DNA of 64,000 nt from Tubulanus polymorphus (taxonomy: Eukaryota; Nemertea; Palaeonemertea; Tubulaniformes; Tubulanidae). Position 1 is the first letter of the stretch; every line of letters starts with the position of its first letter. Positions 37,501 to 52,108 of this stretch are shown piece after piece. The position numbers were made by a program, and so were the translations under genes. The notes under the pieces are model-generated. The model was not told the origin of the DNA. It saw nothing but the letters and a program-made list of their open reading frames with translations, and did no database searches. The stretch spans positions 7,674,704 through 7,738,703 of the forward strand of contig NC_134036.1 of the NCBI RefSeq assembly GCF_964204645.1. The letters are read 5' to 3'.

Positions 37501-40500
37501 TCCCTCCCTCACAGCACCGGGTCGTAACGCTGATCAAGGCCCGGTCAGCACTTAGTCGTTTTTCGAACAACCAACTCTGCCGGCACACTGACGAACGGAC
37601 GGACGACCGACCTACTGTCCCCCTCCCTCCCAAACCGCTCCGGGTCGTAACGCAGATCAAGGCCCGGTCAGCACTTAGTCGTTTTTCGAACAACCACCAG
37701 CGGCACACTGGCGAACGGACGGACGACCGACCTACTGCCTCCCTCCCTCCCTCCCTGCTCCGGGTCGTAACGCTGATCAAGGCCCGGTCAGCACTTAGTC
37801 GTTTTTCGAACAACCACCGCCGGCACACTGACGAACGGACGGACGACCGACCTACTGCCTCCCTCCCTCCCTCCCTCACTGCACCGGGTCGTAACGCTGA
37901 TCAAGGCCCGGTCAGCACTTAGTCGTTTTTCGAACTACCACCGCCGGCACACTGACGAACGGATGGACGACCGACCTACTGCCTCCATCCCTCCCGCCCT
38001 GACCAGTGCCGGGTCGTAACGCTGATCAAGGCCCGGTCAGCACTTAGTCGTTTTTCGAACAACCACCAGCGGCACACTGGCGAACGGACGGACGACTGTC
38101 CTAGTGCCTCCCTCCCTCACTGCACCGGGTCGTAACGCTGATCAAGACCCGGTCAGCACTTAGTCGTTTTTCGAACAACCAACTCTGCCGGCACACTGAC
38201 GAACGGACGGACGACCGACCTACTGTCCCCCTCCCTCCCAAACCGCTCCGGGTCGTAACGCAGATCAAGGCCCGGTCAGCACTTAGTCGTTTTTCGAACA
38301 ACCACCAGCGGCACACTGGCGAACGGACGGACGACCGACCTACTGCCTCCCTCCCTCCCTCCCTGCTCCGGGTCGTAACGCTGATCAAGGCCCGGTCAGC
38401 ACTTAGTCGTTTTTCGAACAACCACCGCCGGCACACTGACGAACGGACGGACGACCGACCTACTGCCTCCCTCCCTCCCTCCCTCACTGCACCGGGTCGT
38501 AACGCTGATCAAGGCCCGGTCAGCACTTAGTCGTTTTTCGAACTACCACCGCCGGCACACTGACGAACGGATGGACGACCGACCTACTGCCTCCCTCCCT
38601 CCCGCCCTGACCAGTGCCGGGTCGTAACGCTGATCAAGGCCCGGTCAGCACTTAGTCGTTTTTCGAACAACCACCAGCGGCACACTGGCGAACGGACGGA
38701 CGACTGTCCTAGTGCCTCCCTCCCTCCCTCACTGCACCGGGTCGTAACGCTGATCAAGACCCGGTCAGCACTTAGTCGTTTTTCGAACAACCATCGCCGG
38801 CACACTGACGAACGGACGGACGACCGACCTACTGCCTCCCTCCCTCCCTCACTGCACCGGGTCGTAACGCTGATCAAGGCCCGGTCAGCACTTAGTCGTT
38901 TTTCGAACTACCACCGCCGGCACACTGACGAACGAACGGACGACCGACCTACTGCCTCCCTCCCTCCCTCAATGCTCCGGGTCGTAACGCTGATCAAGGC
39001 CCGGTCAGCACTTAGTCGTTTTTCGAACAACCACCGCCGGCACACTGACGAACGGACGGACGACCGACCTACTGCCTCCCTCCCTCCCTCCCTGACCGGT
39101 GCCGGGTAGTAACGCTGATTAAGGCCCCGTCAGCACTTAGTCGTTTTTCGAACAACCACCGCCGGCACACTGACGAACGGACGGACGACCGACCTACTGC
39201 CACCCTCCCTCCCTTCCTGACCGGTGCCGGGCCGTAACGCTGTTCATGGCCCGGTCAGCACTTAGTCGTTTTTCGAACAACAACCGCCGACACACTGACT
39301 AACGGGCGGACGACTGTCCTAGTGCCTCCCTCCCTCCCTCACTGCACCGGGCCGTAACGCTGTTCATGGCCCGGTCAGCACTTAGTCGTTTTTCGAACAA
39401 CAACCGCCGACACACTGACTAACGGGCGGACGACTGTCCTAGTGCCTCCCTCCCTCCCTCACTGCTCCGGGTCGTAACGCTGATTAAGGCCCCGTCAGCA
39501 CTTAGTCGTTTTTCGAACAACCACCGCCGGCACACTGACGAACGGACGGACGACCGACCTACTGCCACCCTCCCTCCCTTCCTGACCGGTGCCGGGCCGT
39601 AACGCTGTTCATGGCCCGGTCAGCACTTAGTCGTTTTTCGAACAACAACCGCCGACACACTGACTAACGGGCGGACGACTGTCCTAGTGCCTCCCTCCCT
39701 CCCTCACTGCACCGGGTCGTAACGCTGATCATGGCCCGGTCAGCACTTAGTCGTTTTTCGAACAACCACCGCCGGCACACTGACGACCGGACGGACGACC
39801 GACCTACTGCCTCCCTCCCTCCCTCACTGCACCGGGTCGTAACGCTGATCTAGGCCCGGTCAGCACTTAGTCGTTTTTCGAACTACCACCGCCGGCACAC
39901 TGACGAACGGATGGACGACCGACCTACTGCCTCCCTCCCTCCCGCCCTGACCAGCGCCGGGTCGTAACGCTGATCAAGGCCCGGTCAGCCCTTAGTCATT
40001 TTTCGAACAACCATCACTGCCGGCACACTGACAAACGGACGGACGACCGACCTAGTGCCTCCCTCCCTCCTTCAATGCTCCGGGTCGTAACGCTGATCAA
40101 GGACCGGTCAGCACTTAGTCGTTTTTCGAACTACCACCGCCGGCACAATGACGAACGGACGGACGACCGACCTACTGCCTCCCTCCCTCCCTCCCTGACC
40201 GGTGCCGGGTCGTAACGCTGATCAAGGCCCGGTCAGCACTTAGTCGTTTTTCGAACAACAACCGCCGACACACTGACTAACGGGCGGACGACTGTCCTAG
40301 TGCCTCCCTCCCTCCCTCACTGCACCGGGTCGTAACGCTGATCAAGGCCCGGTCAGCACTTAGTCGTTTTTCGAACAACCACCAGCGGCACTCTGGCGAA
40401 CGGACGGACGACCGACCTACTGCCTCCCTCCCTCCGTCACTTCTCCGGGTCGTAACGCTGATCAAGGCCCGGTCAGCACTTAGTCGTTTTTCGAACAACC

Positions 40501-43500
40501 ACCAGCGGCACACTGGCGAACGGACGGACGACCGACCTACTGCCTCCCTCCCTCCCTCACTGCACCGGGTCGTAACGCTGATCAAGGCCCGGTCAGCACT
40601 TAGTCGTTTTTCGAACTACCACCGCCGGCACACTGACGAACGGATGGACGACCGACCTACTGCCTCCCTCCCTCCCTCCCTCACTGCACCGGGTCGTAAC
40701 GCTGATCAAGGCCCGGTCAGCACTTAGTCGTTTTTCGAACTACCACCGCCGGCACACTGACGAACGAACGGACGACCGACCTACTGCCACCCTCCCTCCC
40801 TTCCTGACCGGTGCCGGGTCGTAACGCTGTACATGGCCCGGTCAGCACTTAGTCGTTTTTCGAACAGCAACCGCCGGCACACTGACGAACGGACGGACGA
40901 CCGACCTACTGCCTCCCTCCCTCCCTCCCTGACCGGTGCCGGGTAGTAACGCTGATTAAGGCCCCGTCAGCACTTAGTCGTTTTTCGAACAACCACCGCC
41001 GGCACACTGACGAACGGACGGACGACCGACCTACTGCCACCCTCCCTCCCTTCCTGACCGGTGCCGGGCCGTAACGCTGTTCATGGCCCGGTCAGCACTT
41101 AGTCGTTTTTCGAACAACAACCGCCGACACACTGACTAACGGGCGGACGACTGTCCTAGTGCCTCCCTCCCTCCCTCACTGCACCGGGTCGTAACGCTGA
41201 TCATGGCCCGGTCAGCACTTAGTCGTTTTTCGAACAACCACCGCCGGCACACTGACGACCGGACGGACGACCGACCTACTGCCTCCCTCCCTCCCTCACT
41301 GCACCGGGTCGTAACGCTGATCTAGGCCCGGTCAGCCCTTAGTCATTTTTCGAACTACCACCGCCGGCACACTGACGAACGGATGGACGACCGACCTACT
41401 GCCTCCCTCCCTCCCGCCCTGACCAGCGCCGGGTCGTAACGCTGATCAAGGCCCGGTCAGCCCTTAGTCATTTTTCGAACAACCATCACTGCCGGCACAC
41501 TGACAAACGGACGGACGACCGACCTAGTGCCTCCCTCCCTCCTTCAATGCTCCGGGTCGTAACGCTGATCAAGGCCCGGTCAGCACTTAGTCGTTTTTCG
41601 AACTACCACCGCCGGCACAATGACGAACGGACGGACGACCGACCTACTGCCTCCCTCCCTCCCTCCCTGACCGGTGCCGGGTCGTAACGCTGATCAAGGC
41701 CCGGTCAGCACTTAGTCGTTTTTCGAACAACCACCGCCGGCACACTGACGAACGGACGGACAACCGACCTACTGCCACCCTCCCTCCCTTCCTGACCGGT
41801 GCCGGGCCGTAACGCTGTTCATGGCCCGGTCAGCACTTAGTCGTTTTTCGAACAACAACCGCCGACACACTGACTAACGGGCGGACGACTGTCCTAGTGC
41901 CTCCCTCCCTCCCTCACTGCACCGGGCCGTAACGCTGTTCATGGCCCGGTCAGCACTTAGTCGTTTTTCGAACAACAACCGCCGACACACTGACTAACGG
42001 GCGGACGACTGTCCTAGTGCCTCCCTCCCTCCTTCAATGCTCCGGGTCGTAACGCTGATCAAGGCCCGGTCAGCACTTAGTCGTTTTTCGAACTACCACC
42101 GCCGGCACAATGACGAACGGACGGACGACCGACCTACTGCCTCCCTCCCTCCCTCCCTGACCGGTGCCGGGTCGTAACGCTGATCAAGGCCCGGTCAGCA
42201 CTTAGTCGTTTTTCGAACAACCACCGCCGGCACACTGACGAACGAACGGACGACCGACCTACTGCCACCCTCCCTCCCTTCCTGACCGGTGCCGGGTCGT
42301 AACGCTGTTCATGGCCCGGTCAGCACTTAGTCGTTTTTCGAACAACAACCGCCGACACACTGACTAACGGGCGGAGGACTGTCCTAGTGCCTCCCTCCCT
42401 CCCTCACTGCACCGGGTCGTAACGCTGATCATGGCCCGGTCAGCACTTAGTCGTTTTTCGAACAACCACCGCCGGCACACTGACGAACGGATGGACGACC
42501 GACCTACTGCCTCCCTCCCTCCCTCCCTCACTGCACCGGGTCGTAACGCTGATCAAGGCCCGGTCAGCACTTGGTCGTTTTACGAACAACCACCGCCGGC
42601 ACACTGACGAACGGACGGACGACCGACCTACTGCCTCCCTCCCTCCCTCACTGCACCGGGTCGTAACGCTGATCAAGGCCCGGTCAGCACTTAGTCGTTT
42701 TTCGAACTACCACCGCCGGCTCACTGACGAACGGATGGACGACCGACCTACTGCCTCCCTCCCTCCCTCACTGCTCCGGGTCGTAACGCTGATCAAGGCC
42801 CGGACAGCACTTAGTCGTTTTTCGAACAACCACCAGCGGCACACTGGCGAACGAACGGACGACCGACCTACTGCCTCCCTCCCTCCCTCACTGCACCGGG
42901 TCGTAACGCTGATCAAGGCCCGGTCAGCACTTAGTCGTTTTACGAACAACCACCGCCGGCACACTGACGAACGGACGGACGACCGACCTACTGCCTCCCT
43001 CCCTCCCTCACTGCACCGGGTCGTAACGCTGATCAAGGCCCGGTCAGCACTTAGTCGTTTTTCGAACAACCACCGCCGGCACACTGACGAACGGACGGAC
43101 GACCGACCTACTGCCTCCCTCCCTCCCTCACTGCACCGGGTCGTAACGCTGATCAAGGCCCGGTCAGCACTTAGTCGTTTTTCGAACAACCACCAGCGGC
43201 ACACTGACGAACGGACGGACGACCGACCTACTGCCTCCCTCCCTCCCTCACTGCACCGGGTCGTAACGCTGATCAAGGCCCGGTCAGCACTTAGTCGTTT
43301 TTCGAACAACCACCGCCGGCACACTGACGAACGGATGGACGACCGACCTACTGCCTCCCTCCCTCCCTCACTGCACCGGGTCGTAACGCTGATCAAGGCC
43401 CGGTCAGCACTTAGTCGTTTTTCGAACAACCACCGCCGGCACACTGACGAACGGATGGACGACCGACCTACTGCCTCCCTCCCTCCCTCCCTCACTGCAC

Positions 43501-46500
43501 CGGGTCGTAACGCTGATCAAGGCCCGGTCAGCACTTGGTCGTTTTACGAACAACCACCGCCGGCACACTGACGAACGGACGGACGACCGACCTACTGCCT
43601 CCCTCCCTCCCTCACTGCTCCGGGTCGTAACGCTGATCAAGGCCCGGACAGCACTTAGTCGTTTTTCGAACAACCACCAGCGGCACACTGGCGAACGGAC
43701 GGACGACCGACCTACTGCCTCCCTCCCTCCCTCACTGCTCCGGGTCGTAACGCTGATCAAGGCCCGGTCAGCACTTAGTCGTTTTACGAACAACCACCGC
43801 CGGCACACTGACGAACGGACGGACGACCGACCTACTGCCTCCCTCCCTCCCTCACTGCACCGGGTCGTAACGCTGATCAAGGCCCGGTCAGCACTTAGTC
43901 GTTTTTCGAACAACCACCGCCGGCACACTGACGAACGGACGGACGACCGACCTACTGCCTCCCTCCCTCCCTCACTGCACCGGGTCGTAACGCTGATCAA
44001 GGCCCGGTCAGCACTTAGTCGTTTTTCGAACAACCACCGCCGGCACACTGGCGAACGGACGGACGACCGACCTACTGCCTCCCTCCCTCCCTCACTGCTC
44101 CGGGTCGTAACGCTGATCAAGGCCCGGTCAGCACTTAGTCGTTTTTCGAACTACTACCGCCGGCACACTGACGAACGGATGGACGACCGACCTACTGCCT
44201 CCCTTCCTCCCTCCCTCACTGCACCGGGTCGTAACGCTGATCAAGACCCGGTCAGCACTTAGTCGTTTTTCGAACAACCACCGCCGGCACACTGACGAAC
44301 GGATGGACGACCGACCTACTGCCTCCCTCCCTCCCGCCCTGACCAGTGCCGGGTCGTAACGCTGATCAAGGCCCGGTCAGCACTTAGTCGTTTTTCGAAC
44401 AACCACCAGCGGCACACTGGCGAACGGACGGACGACTGTCCTAGTGCCTCCCTCCCTCCCTCACTGCACCGGGTCGTAACGCTGATCAAGGCCCGGTCAG
44501 CACTTAGTCGTTTTTCGAACAACCACCAGCGGCACTCTGGCGAACGGACGGACGACCGACCTACTGCCTCCCTCCCTCCGTCACTTCTCCGGGTCGTAAC
44601 GCTGATCAAGGCCCGGTCAGCACTTAGTCGTTTTTCGAACTACCACCGCCGGCACACTGACGAACGGACGGACGACCGACCTACTGCCTCCCTCCCTCCC
44701 TCACTGCACCGGGTCGTAACGCTGATCAAGGCCCGGTCAGCCCTTAGTCATTTTTCGAACAACCACCGCTGCCGGCACACTGACAAACGGACGGACGACC
44801 GACCTACTGCCTCCCTCCCTCCCTCAATGCTCCGGGTCGTAACGCTGATCAAGGCCCGGTCAGCACTTAGTCGTTTTCCGAACTACCACCGCCGGCACAA
44901 TGACGAACGGACGGACGACCGACCTACTGCCTCCCTCCCTCCCTCCCTGACCGGTGCCGGGTCGTAACGCTGATCAAGGCCCGGTCAGCACTTAGTCGTT
45001 TTTCGAACAACCACCGCCGGCACACTGACGAACGAACGGACGACCGACCTACTGCCACCCTCCCTCCCTTCCTGACCGGTGCCGGGTCGTAACGCTGTTC
45101 ATGGCCCGGTCAGCACTTAGTCGTTTTTCGAACAACAACCGCCGACACACTGACTAACGGGCGGACGACTGTCCTAGTGCCTCCCTCCCTCCCTCACTGC
45201 ACCGGGTCGTAACGCTGATCATGGCCCGGTCAGCACTTAGTCGTTTTTCGAACAACCACCGCCGGCACCCTGACGAACGGATGGACGACCGACCTACTGC
45301 CTCCCTCCCTCCCTCCCTCACTGCACCGGGTCGTAACGCTGATCAAGGCCCGGTCAGCACTTAGTCGTTTTTCGAACAACCACCGCCGGCACACTGACGA
45401 ACGGATGGACGACCGACCTACTGCCTCCCTCCCTCCCTCCCTCACTGCACCGGGTCGTAACGCTGATCATGACCCGGTCAGCACTTAGTCGTTTTTCGAA
45501 CAACCACCGCCGGCACACTTACGAACGGACGGACGACCGACCTACTGCCTCCCTCCCTCCCTCACTGCACCGGGTCGTAACGCTGATCAAGGCCCGGTCA
45601 GCACTTAGTCGTTTTTCGGACTACCACCGCCGGCACACTGACGAACGAACGGACGACCGACCTACTGCCACCCTCCCTCCCTTCCTGACCGGTGCCGGGT
45701 CGTAACGCTGTTCATGGCCCGGTCAGCACTTAGTCGTTTTTCGAACAACAACCGCCGACACACTGACTAACGGGCGGACGACTGTCCTAGTGCCTCCCTC
45801 CCTCCCTCACTGCACCGGGTCGTAACGCTGATCAAGGCCCGGTCAGCACTTAGTCGTTTTTCGAACAACCACCAGCGGCACTCTGGCGAACGGACGGACG
45901 ACCGACCTACTGCCTCCCTCCCTCCGTCACTTCTCCGGGTCGTAACGCTGATCAAGGCCCGGTCAGCACTTAGTCGTTTTTCGAACAACCACCAGCGGCA
46001 CACTGGCGAACGGACGGACGACCGACCTACTGCCTCCCTCCCTCCCTCACTGCACCGGGTCGTAACGCTGATCAAGGCCCGGTCAGCACTTAGTCGTTTT
46101 TCGAACTACCACCGCCGGCACACTGACGAACGGATGGACGACCGACCTACTGCCTCCCTCCCTCCCTCCCTCACTGCACCGGGTCGTAACGCTGATCAAG
46201 GCCCGGTCAGCACTTAGTCGTTTTTCGAACTACCACCGCCGGCACACTGACGAACGAACGGACGACCGACCTACTGCCACCCTCCCTCCCTTCCTGACCG
46301 GTGCCGGGTCGTAACGCTGTACATGGCCCGGTCAGCACTTAGTCGTTTTTCGAACAGCAACCGCCGGCACACTGACGAACGGACGGACGACCGACCTACT
46401 GCCTCCCTCCCTCCCTCCCTGACCGGTGCCGGGTAGTAACGCTGATTAAGGCCCCGTCAGCACTTAGTCGTTTTTCGAACAACCACCGCCGGCACACTGA

Positions 46501-49500
46501 CGAACGGACGGACGACCGACCTACTGCCACCCTCCCTCCCTTCCTGACCGGTGCCGGGCCGTAACGCTGTTCATGGCCCGGTCAGCACTTAGTCGTTTTT
46601 CGAACAACAACCGCCGACACACTGACTAACGGGCGGACGACTGTCCTAGTGCCTCCCTCCCTCCCTCACTGCACCGGGTCGTAACGCTGATCATGGCCCG
46701 GTCAGCACTTAGTCGTTTTTCGAACAACCACCGCCGGCACACTGACGACCGGACGGACGACCGACCTACTGCCTCCCTCCCTCCCTCACTGCACCGGGTC
46801 GTAACGCTGATCTAGGCCCGGTCAGCACTTAGTCGTTTTTCGAACTACCACCGCCGGCACACTGACGAACGGATGGACGACCGACCTACTGCCTCCCTCC
46901 CTCCCGCCCTGACCAGCGCCGGGTCGTAACGCTGATCAAGGCCCGGTCAGCCCTTAGTCATTTTTCGAACAACCATCACTGCCGGCACACTGACAAACGG
47001 ACGGACGACCGACCTAGTGCCTCCCTCCCTCCTTCAATGCTCCGGGTCGTAACGCTGATCAAGGCCCGGTCAGCACTTAGTCGTTTTTCGAACTACCACC
47101 GCCGGCACAATGACGAACGGACGGACGACCGACCTACTGCCTCCCTCCCTCCCTCCCTGACCGGTGCCGGGTCGTAACGCTGATCAAGGCCCGGTCAGCA
47201 CTTAGTCGTTTTTCGAACAACCACCGCCGGCACACTGACGAACGAACGGACGACCGACCTACTGCCACCCTCCCTCCCTTCCTGACCGGTGCCGGGTCGT
47301 AACGCTGTTCATGGCCCGGTCAGCACTTAGTCGTTTTTCGAACAACAACCGCCGACACACTGACTAACGGGCGGAGGACTGTCCTAGTGCCTCCCTCCCT
47401 CCCTCACTGCACCGGGTCGTAACGCTGATCATGGCCCGGTCAGCACTTAGTCGTTTTTCGAACAACCACCGCCGGCACACTGACGAACGGATGGACGACC
47501 GACCTACTGCCTCCCTCCCTCCCTCCCTCACTGCACCGGGTCGTAACGCTGATCAAGGCCCGGTCAGCACTTGGTCGTTTTTCGAACAACCACCGCCGGC
47601 ACACTGACGAACGGACGGACGACCGACCTACTGCCTCCCTCCCTCCCTCACTGCACCGGGTCGTAACGCTGATCAAGGCCCGGTCAGCACTTAGTCGTTT
47701 TTCGAACTACCACCGCCGGCTCACTGACGAACGGATGGACGACCGACCTACTGCCTCCCTCCCTCCCTCACTGCTCCGGGTCGTAACGCTGATCAAGGCC
47801 CGGACAGCACTTAGTCGTTTTTCGAACAACCACCAGCGGCACACTGGCGAACGGACGGACGACCGACCTACTGCCTCCCTCCCTCCCTCACTGCTCCGGG
47901 TCGTAACGCTGATCAAGGCCCGGTCAGCACTTAGTCGTTTTTCGAACAACCACCGCCGGCACACTGACGAACGGACGGACGACCGACCTACTGCCTCCCT
48001 CCCTCCCTCACTGCACCGGGTCGTAACGCTGATCAAGGCCCGGTCAGCACTTAGTCGTTTTTCGAACAACCACCGCCGGCACACTGACGAACGGACGGAC
48101 GACCGACCTAGTGCCTCCCTCCCTCCTTCAATGCTCCGGGTCGTAACGCTGATCAAGGCCCGGTCAGCACTTAGTCGTTTTTCGAACTACCACCGCCGGC
48201 ACAATGACGAACGGACGGACGACCGACCTACTGCCTCCCTCCCTCCCTCCCTGACCGGTGCCGGGTCGTAACGCTGATCAAGGCCCGGTCAGCACTTAGT
48301 CGTTTTTCGAACAACCACCGCCGGCACACTGACGAACGAACGGACGACCGACCTACTGCCACCCTCCCTCCCTTCCTGACCGGTGCCGGGTCGTAACGCT
48401 GTTCATGGCCCGGTCAGCACTTAGTCGCTTTTCGAACAACAACCGCCGACACACTGACTAACGGGCGGAGGACTGTCCTAGTGCCTCCCTCCCTCCCTCA
48501 CTGCACCGGGTCGTAACGCTGATCATGGCCCGGTCAGCACTTAGTCGTTTTTCGAACAACCACCGCCGGCACACTGACGAACGGATGGACGACCGACCTA
48601 CTGCCTCCCTCCCTCCCTCCCTCACTGCACCGGGTCGTAACGCTGATCAAGGCCCGGTCAGCACTTGGTCGTTTTTCGAACAACCACCGCCGGCACACTG
48701 ACGAACGGACGGACGACCGACCTACTGCCTCCCTCCCTCCCTCACTGCACCGGGTCGTAACGCTGATCAAGGCCCGGTCAGCACTTAGTCGTTTTTCGTA
48801 TTACCACCGCCGGCTCACTGACGAACGGATGGACGACCGACCTACTGCCTCCCTCCCTCCCTCCCTGACCAGCGCCGGGTCGTAACGCTGATCAAGGCCC
48901 GGTCAGCACTTAGTCGTTTTTCGAACTACTACCGCCGGCACACTGACGAACGGATGGACGACCGACCTACTGCCTCCCTTCCTCCCTCCCTCACTGCACC
49001 GGGTCGTAACGCTGATCAAGACCCGGTCAGCACTTAGTCGTTTTTCGAACAACCACCGCCGGCACACTGACGAACGGACGGACGACCGACCTACTGCCTC
49101 CCTCCCTCCCTCACTGCACCGGGTCGTAACGCTGATCAAGGCCCGGTCAGCACTTAGTCGTTTTTCGAACTACCACCGCCGGCTCACTGACGAACGGATG
49201 GACGACCGACCTACTGCCTCCCTCCCTCCCTCACTGCTCCGGGTCGTAACGCTGATCAAGGCCCGGACAGCACTTAGTCGTTTTTCGAACAACCACCAGC
49301 GGCACACTGGCGAACGGACGGACGACCGACCTACTGCCTCCCTCCCTCCCTCACTGCTCCGGGTCGTAACGCTGATCAAGGCCCGGTCAGCACTTAGTCG
49401 TTTTTCGAACAACCACCGCCGGCACACTGACGAACGGACGGACGACCGACCTACTGCCTCCCTCCCTCCCTCACTGCACCGGGTCGTAACGCTGATCAAG

Positions 49501-51908
49501 GCCCGGTCAACACTTAGTCGTTTTTCGAACAACCACCGCCGGCACACTGACGAACGGACGGACGACCGACCTACTGCCTCCCTCCCTCCCTCACTGCACC
49601 GGGTCGTAACGCTGATCAAGGCCCGGTCAGCACTTAGTCGTTTTTCGAACAACCACCAGCGGCACACTGGCGAACGGACGGACGACCGACCTACTGCCTC
49701 CCTCCCTCCCTCACTGCTCCGGGTCGTAACGCTGATCAAGGCCCGGTCAGCACTTAGTCGTTTTTCGAACAACCACCGCCGGCACACTGACGAACGGATG
49801 GACGACCGACCTACTGCCTCCCTCCCTCCCTCCCTCCCTCACAGCACCGGGTCGTAACGCTGATCAAGGCCCGGTCAGCACTTAGTCGTTTTTCGAACAA
49901 CCACCGCCGGCACACTGACGAACGAACGGACGACCGACCTACTGCCACCCTCCCTCCCTTCCTGACCGGTGCCGGGTCGTAACGCTGTTCATGGCCCGGT
50001 CAGCACTTAGTCGTTTTTCGAACAACAACCGCCGACACACTGACTAACGGGCGGAGGACTGTCCTAGTGCCTCCCTCCCTCCCTCACTGCACCGGGTCGT
50101 AACGCAGATCAAGGCCCGGTCAGCACTTAGTCGTTTTTCGAACAACCACCAGCGGCACACTGGCGAACGGACGGACGACCGACCTACTGCCTCCCTCCCT
50201 CCCTCCCTGCTCCGGGTCGTAACGCTGATCAAGGCCCGGTCAGCACTTAGTCGTTTTTCGAACAACCACCGCCGGCACACTGACGAACGGACGGACGACC
50301 GACCTACTGCCTCCCTCCCTCCCGCCCTGACCAGTGCCGGGTCGTAACGCTGATCAAGGCCCGGTCAGCACTTAGTCGTTTTTCGAACAACCACCAGCGG
50401 CACACTGGCGAACGGACGGACGACTGTCCTAGTGCCTCCCTCCCTCCCTCACTGCACCGGGTCGTAACGCTGATCAAGACCCGGTCAGCACTTAGTCGTT
50501 TTTCGAACAACCAACTCTGCCGGCACACTGACGAACGGACGGACGACCGACCTACTGTCCCCCTCCCTCCCAAACCGCTCCGGGTCGTAACGCAGATCAA
50601 GGCCCGGTCAGCACTTAGTCGTTTTTCGAACAACCACCAGCGGCACACTGGCGAACGGACGGACGACCGACCTACTGCCTCCCTCCCTCCCTCCCTGCTC
50701 CGGGTCGTAACGCTGATCAAGGCCCGGTCAGCACTTAGTCGTTTTTCGAACAACCACCGCCGGCACACTGACGAACGGACGGACGACCGACCTACTGCCT
50801 CCCTCCCTCCCTCCCTCACTGCACCGGGTCGTAACGCTGATCAAGGCCCGGTCAGCACTTAGTCGTTTTTCGAACTACCACCGCCGGCACACTGACGAAC
50901 GGATGGACGACCGACCTACTGCCTCCCTCCCTCCCGCCCTGACCAGTGCCGGGTCGTAACGCTGATCAAGGCCCGGTCAGCACTTAGTCGTTTTTCGAAC
51001 AACCACCAGCGGCACACTGGCGAACGGACGGACGACTGTCCTAGTGCCTCCCTCCCTCCCTCACTGCACCGGGTCGTAACGCTGATCAAGACCCGGTCAG
51101 CACTTAGTCGTTTTTCGAACAACCATCGCCGGCACACTGACGAACGGACGGACGACCGACCTACTGCCTCCCTCCCTCCCTCACTGCACCGGGTCGTAAC
51201 GCTGATCAAGGCCCGGTCAGCACTTAGTCGTTTTTCGAACTACCACCGCCGGCACACTGACGAACGAACGGACGACCGACCTACTGCCTCCCTCCCTCCC
51301 TCAATGCTCCGGGTCGTAACGCTGATCAAGGCCCGGTCAGCACTTAGTCGTTTTTCGAACAACCACCGCCGGCACACTGACGAACGGACGGACGACCGAC
51401 CTACTGCCTCCCTCCCTCCCTCCCTGACCGGTGCCGGGTAGTAACGCTGATTAAGGCCCCGTCAGCACTTAGTCGTTTTTCGAACAACCACCGCCGGCAC
51501 ACTGACGAACGGACGGACGACCGACCTACTGCCACCCTCCCTCCCTTCCTGACCGGTGCCGGGCCGTAACGCTGTTCATGGCCCGGTCAGCACTTAGTCG
51601 TTTTTCGAACAACAACCGCCGACACACTGACTAACGGGCGGACGACTGTCCTAGTGCCTCCCTCCCTCCCTCACTGCACCGGGCCGTAACGCTGTTCATG
51701 GCCCGGTCAGCACTTAGTCGTTTTTCGAACAACAACCGCCGACACACTGACTAACGGGCGGACGACTGTCCTAGTGCCTCCCTCCCTCCCTCACTGCTCC
51801 GGGTCGTAACGCTGATTAAGGCCCCGTCAGCACTTAGTCGTTTTTCGAACAACCACCGCCGGCACACTGACGAACGGACGGACGACCGACCTACTGCCAC
51901 CCTCCCTC

Positions 51909-52108
51909 NNNNNNNNNNNNNNNNNNNNNNNNNNNNNNNNNNNNNNNNNNNNNNNNNNNNNNNNNNNNNNNNNNNNNNNNNNNNNNNNNNNNNNNNNNNN
52001 NNNNNNNNNNNNNNNNNNNNNNNNNNNNNNNNNNNNNNNNNNNNNNNNNNNNNNNNNNNNNNNNNNNNNNNNNNNNNNNNNNNNNNNNNNNNNNNNNNNN
52101 NNNNNNNN
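51909..52108. other. Assembly gap (200 N)
   Basis: Exactly 200 unknown bases. The left side is satellite and the right side begins inside PolB copy 2. A round number suggests a gap of unknown true size, so the adjacency of the two regions, and the missing 5' part of PolB copy 2, cannot be judged. Confidence 1.

Larger units (their letters stand above)
14199..51908. repeat. 120-bp satellite array, roughly 310 monomers, with higher-order repeats
   Basis: Each monomer has a conserved core (GGGTCGTAACGCTGATCAAG, then GGCCCGGTCAGCACTTAGTC and GTTTTTCGAAC), a variable middle (CAACCACCGCCGGCACACTG and several variants) and a linker of two to five CCCT units. Monomer types include ACTACCACCGCC, ACAACAACCGCCGACACACTGACTAACGGG, ACCATCACTGCC and ACCAACTCTGCC. 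The strict step is 120 bp where the linker is shortest (for example 42721-43480). Long near-identical blocks recur at offsets of about 1.85, 2.2, 2.35, 5.0-5.5 and 12.3 kb. The array ends in the assembly gap, so its length is a minimum and may be affected by assembly collapse. Confidence 0.97.

Noticed and set aside
36924-37922. Long open frames in the 120-bp satellite on both strands as protein-coding genes
   Set aside because: They follow the 120-bp period, exist on both strands over the same DNA, and are broken wherever a monomer is not 120 bp long. The repeat structure explains them fully.
14199-51908. CRISPR-like array of regularly spaced repeats
   Set aside because: The whole 120-bp unit is repeated, with no unique spacers; this is a eukaryotic satellite.
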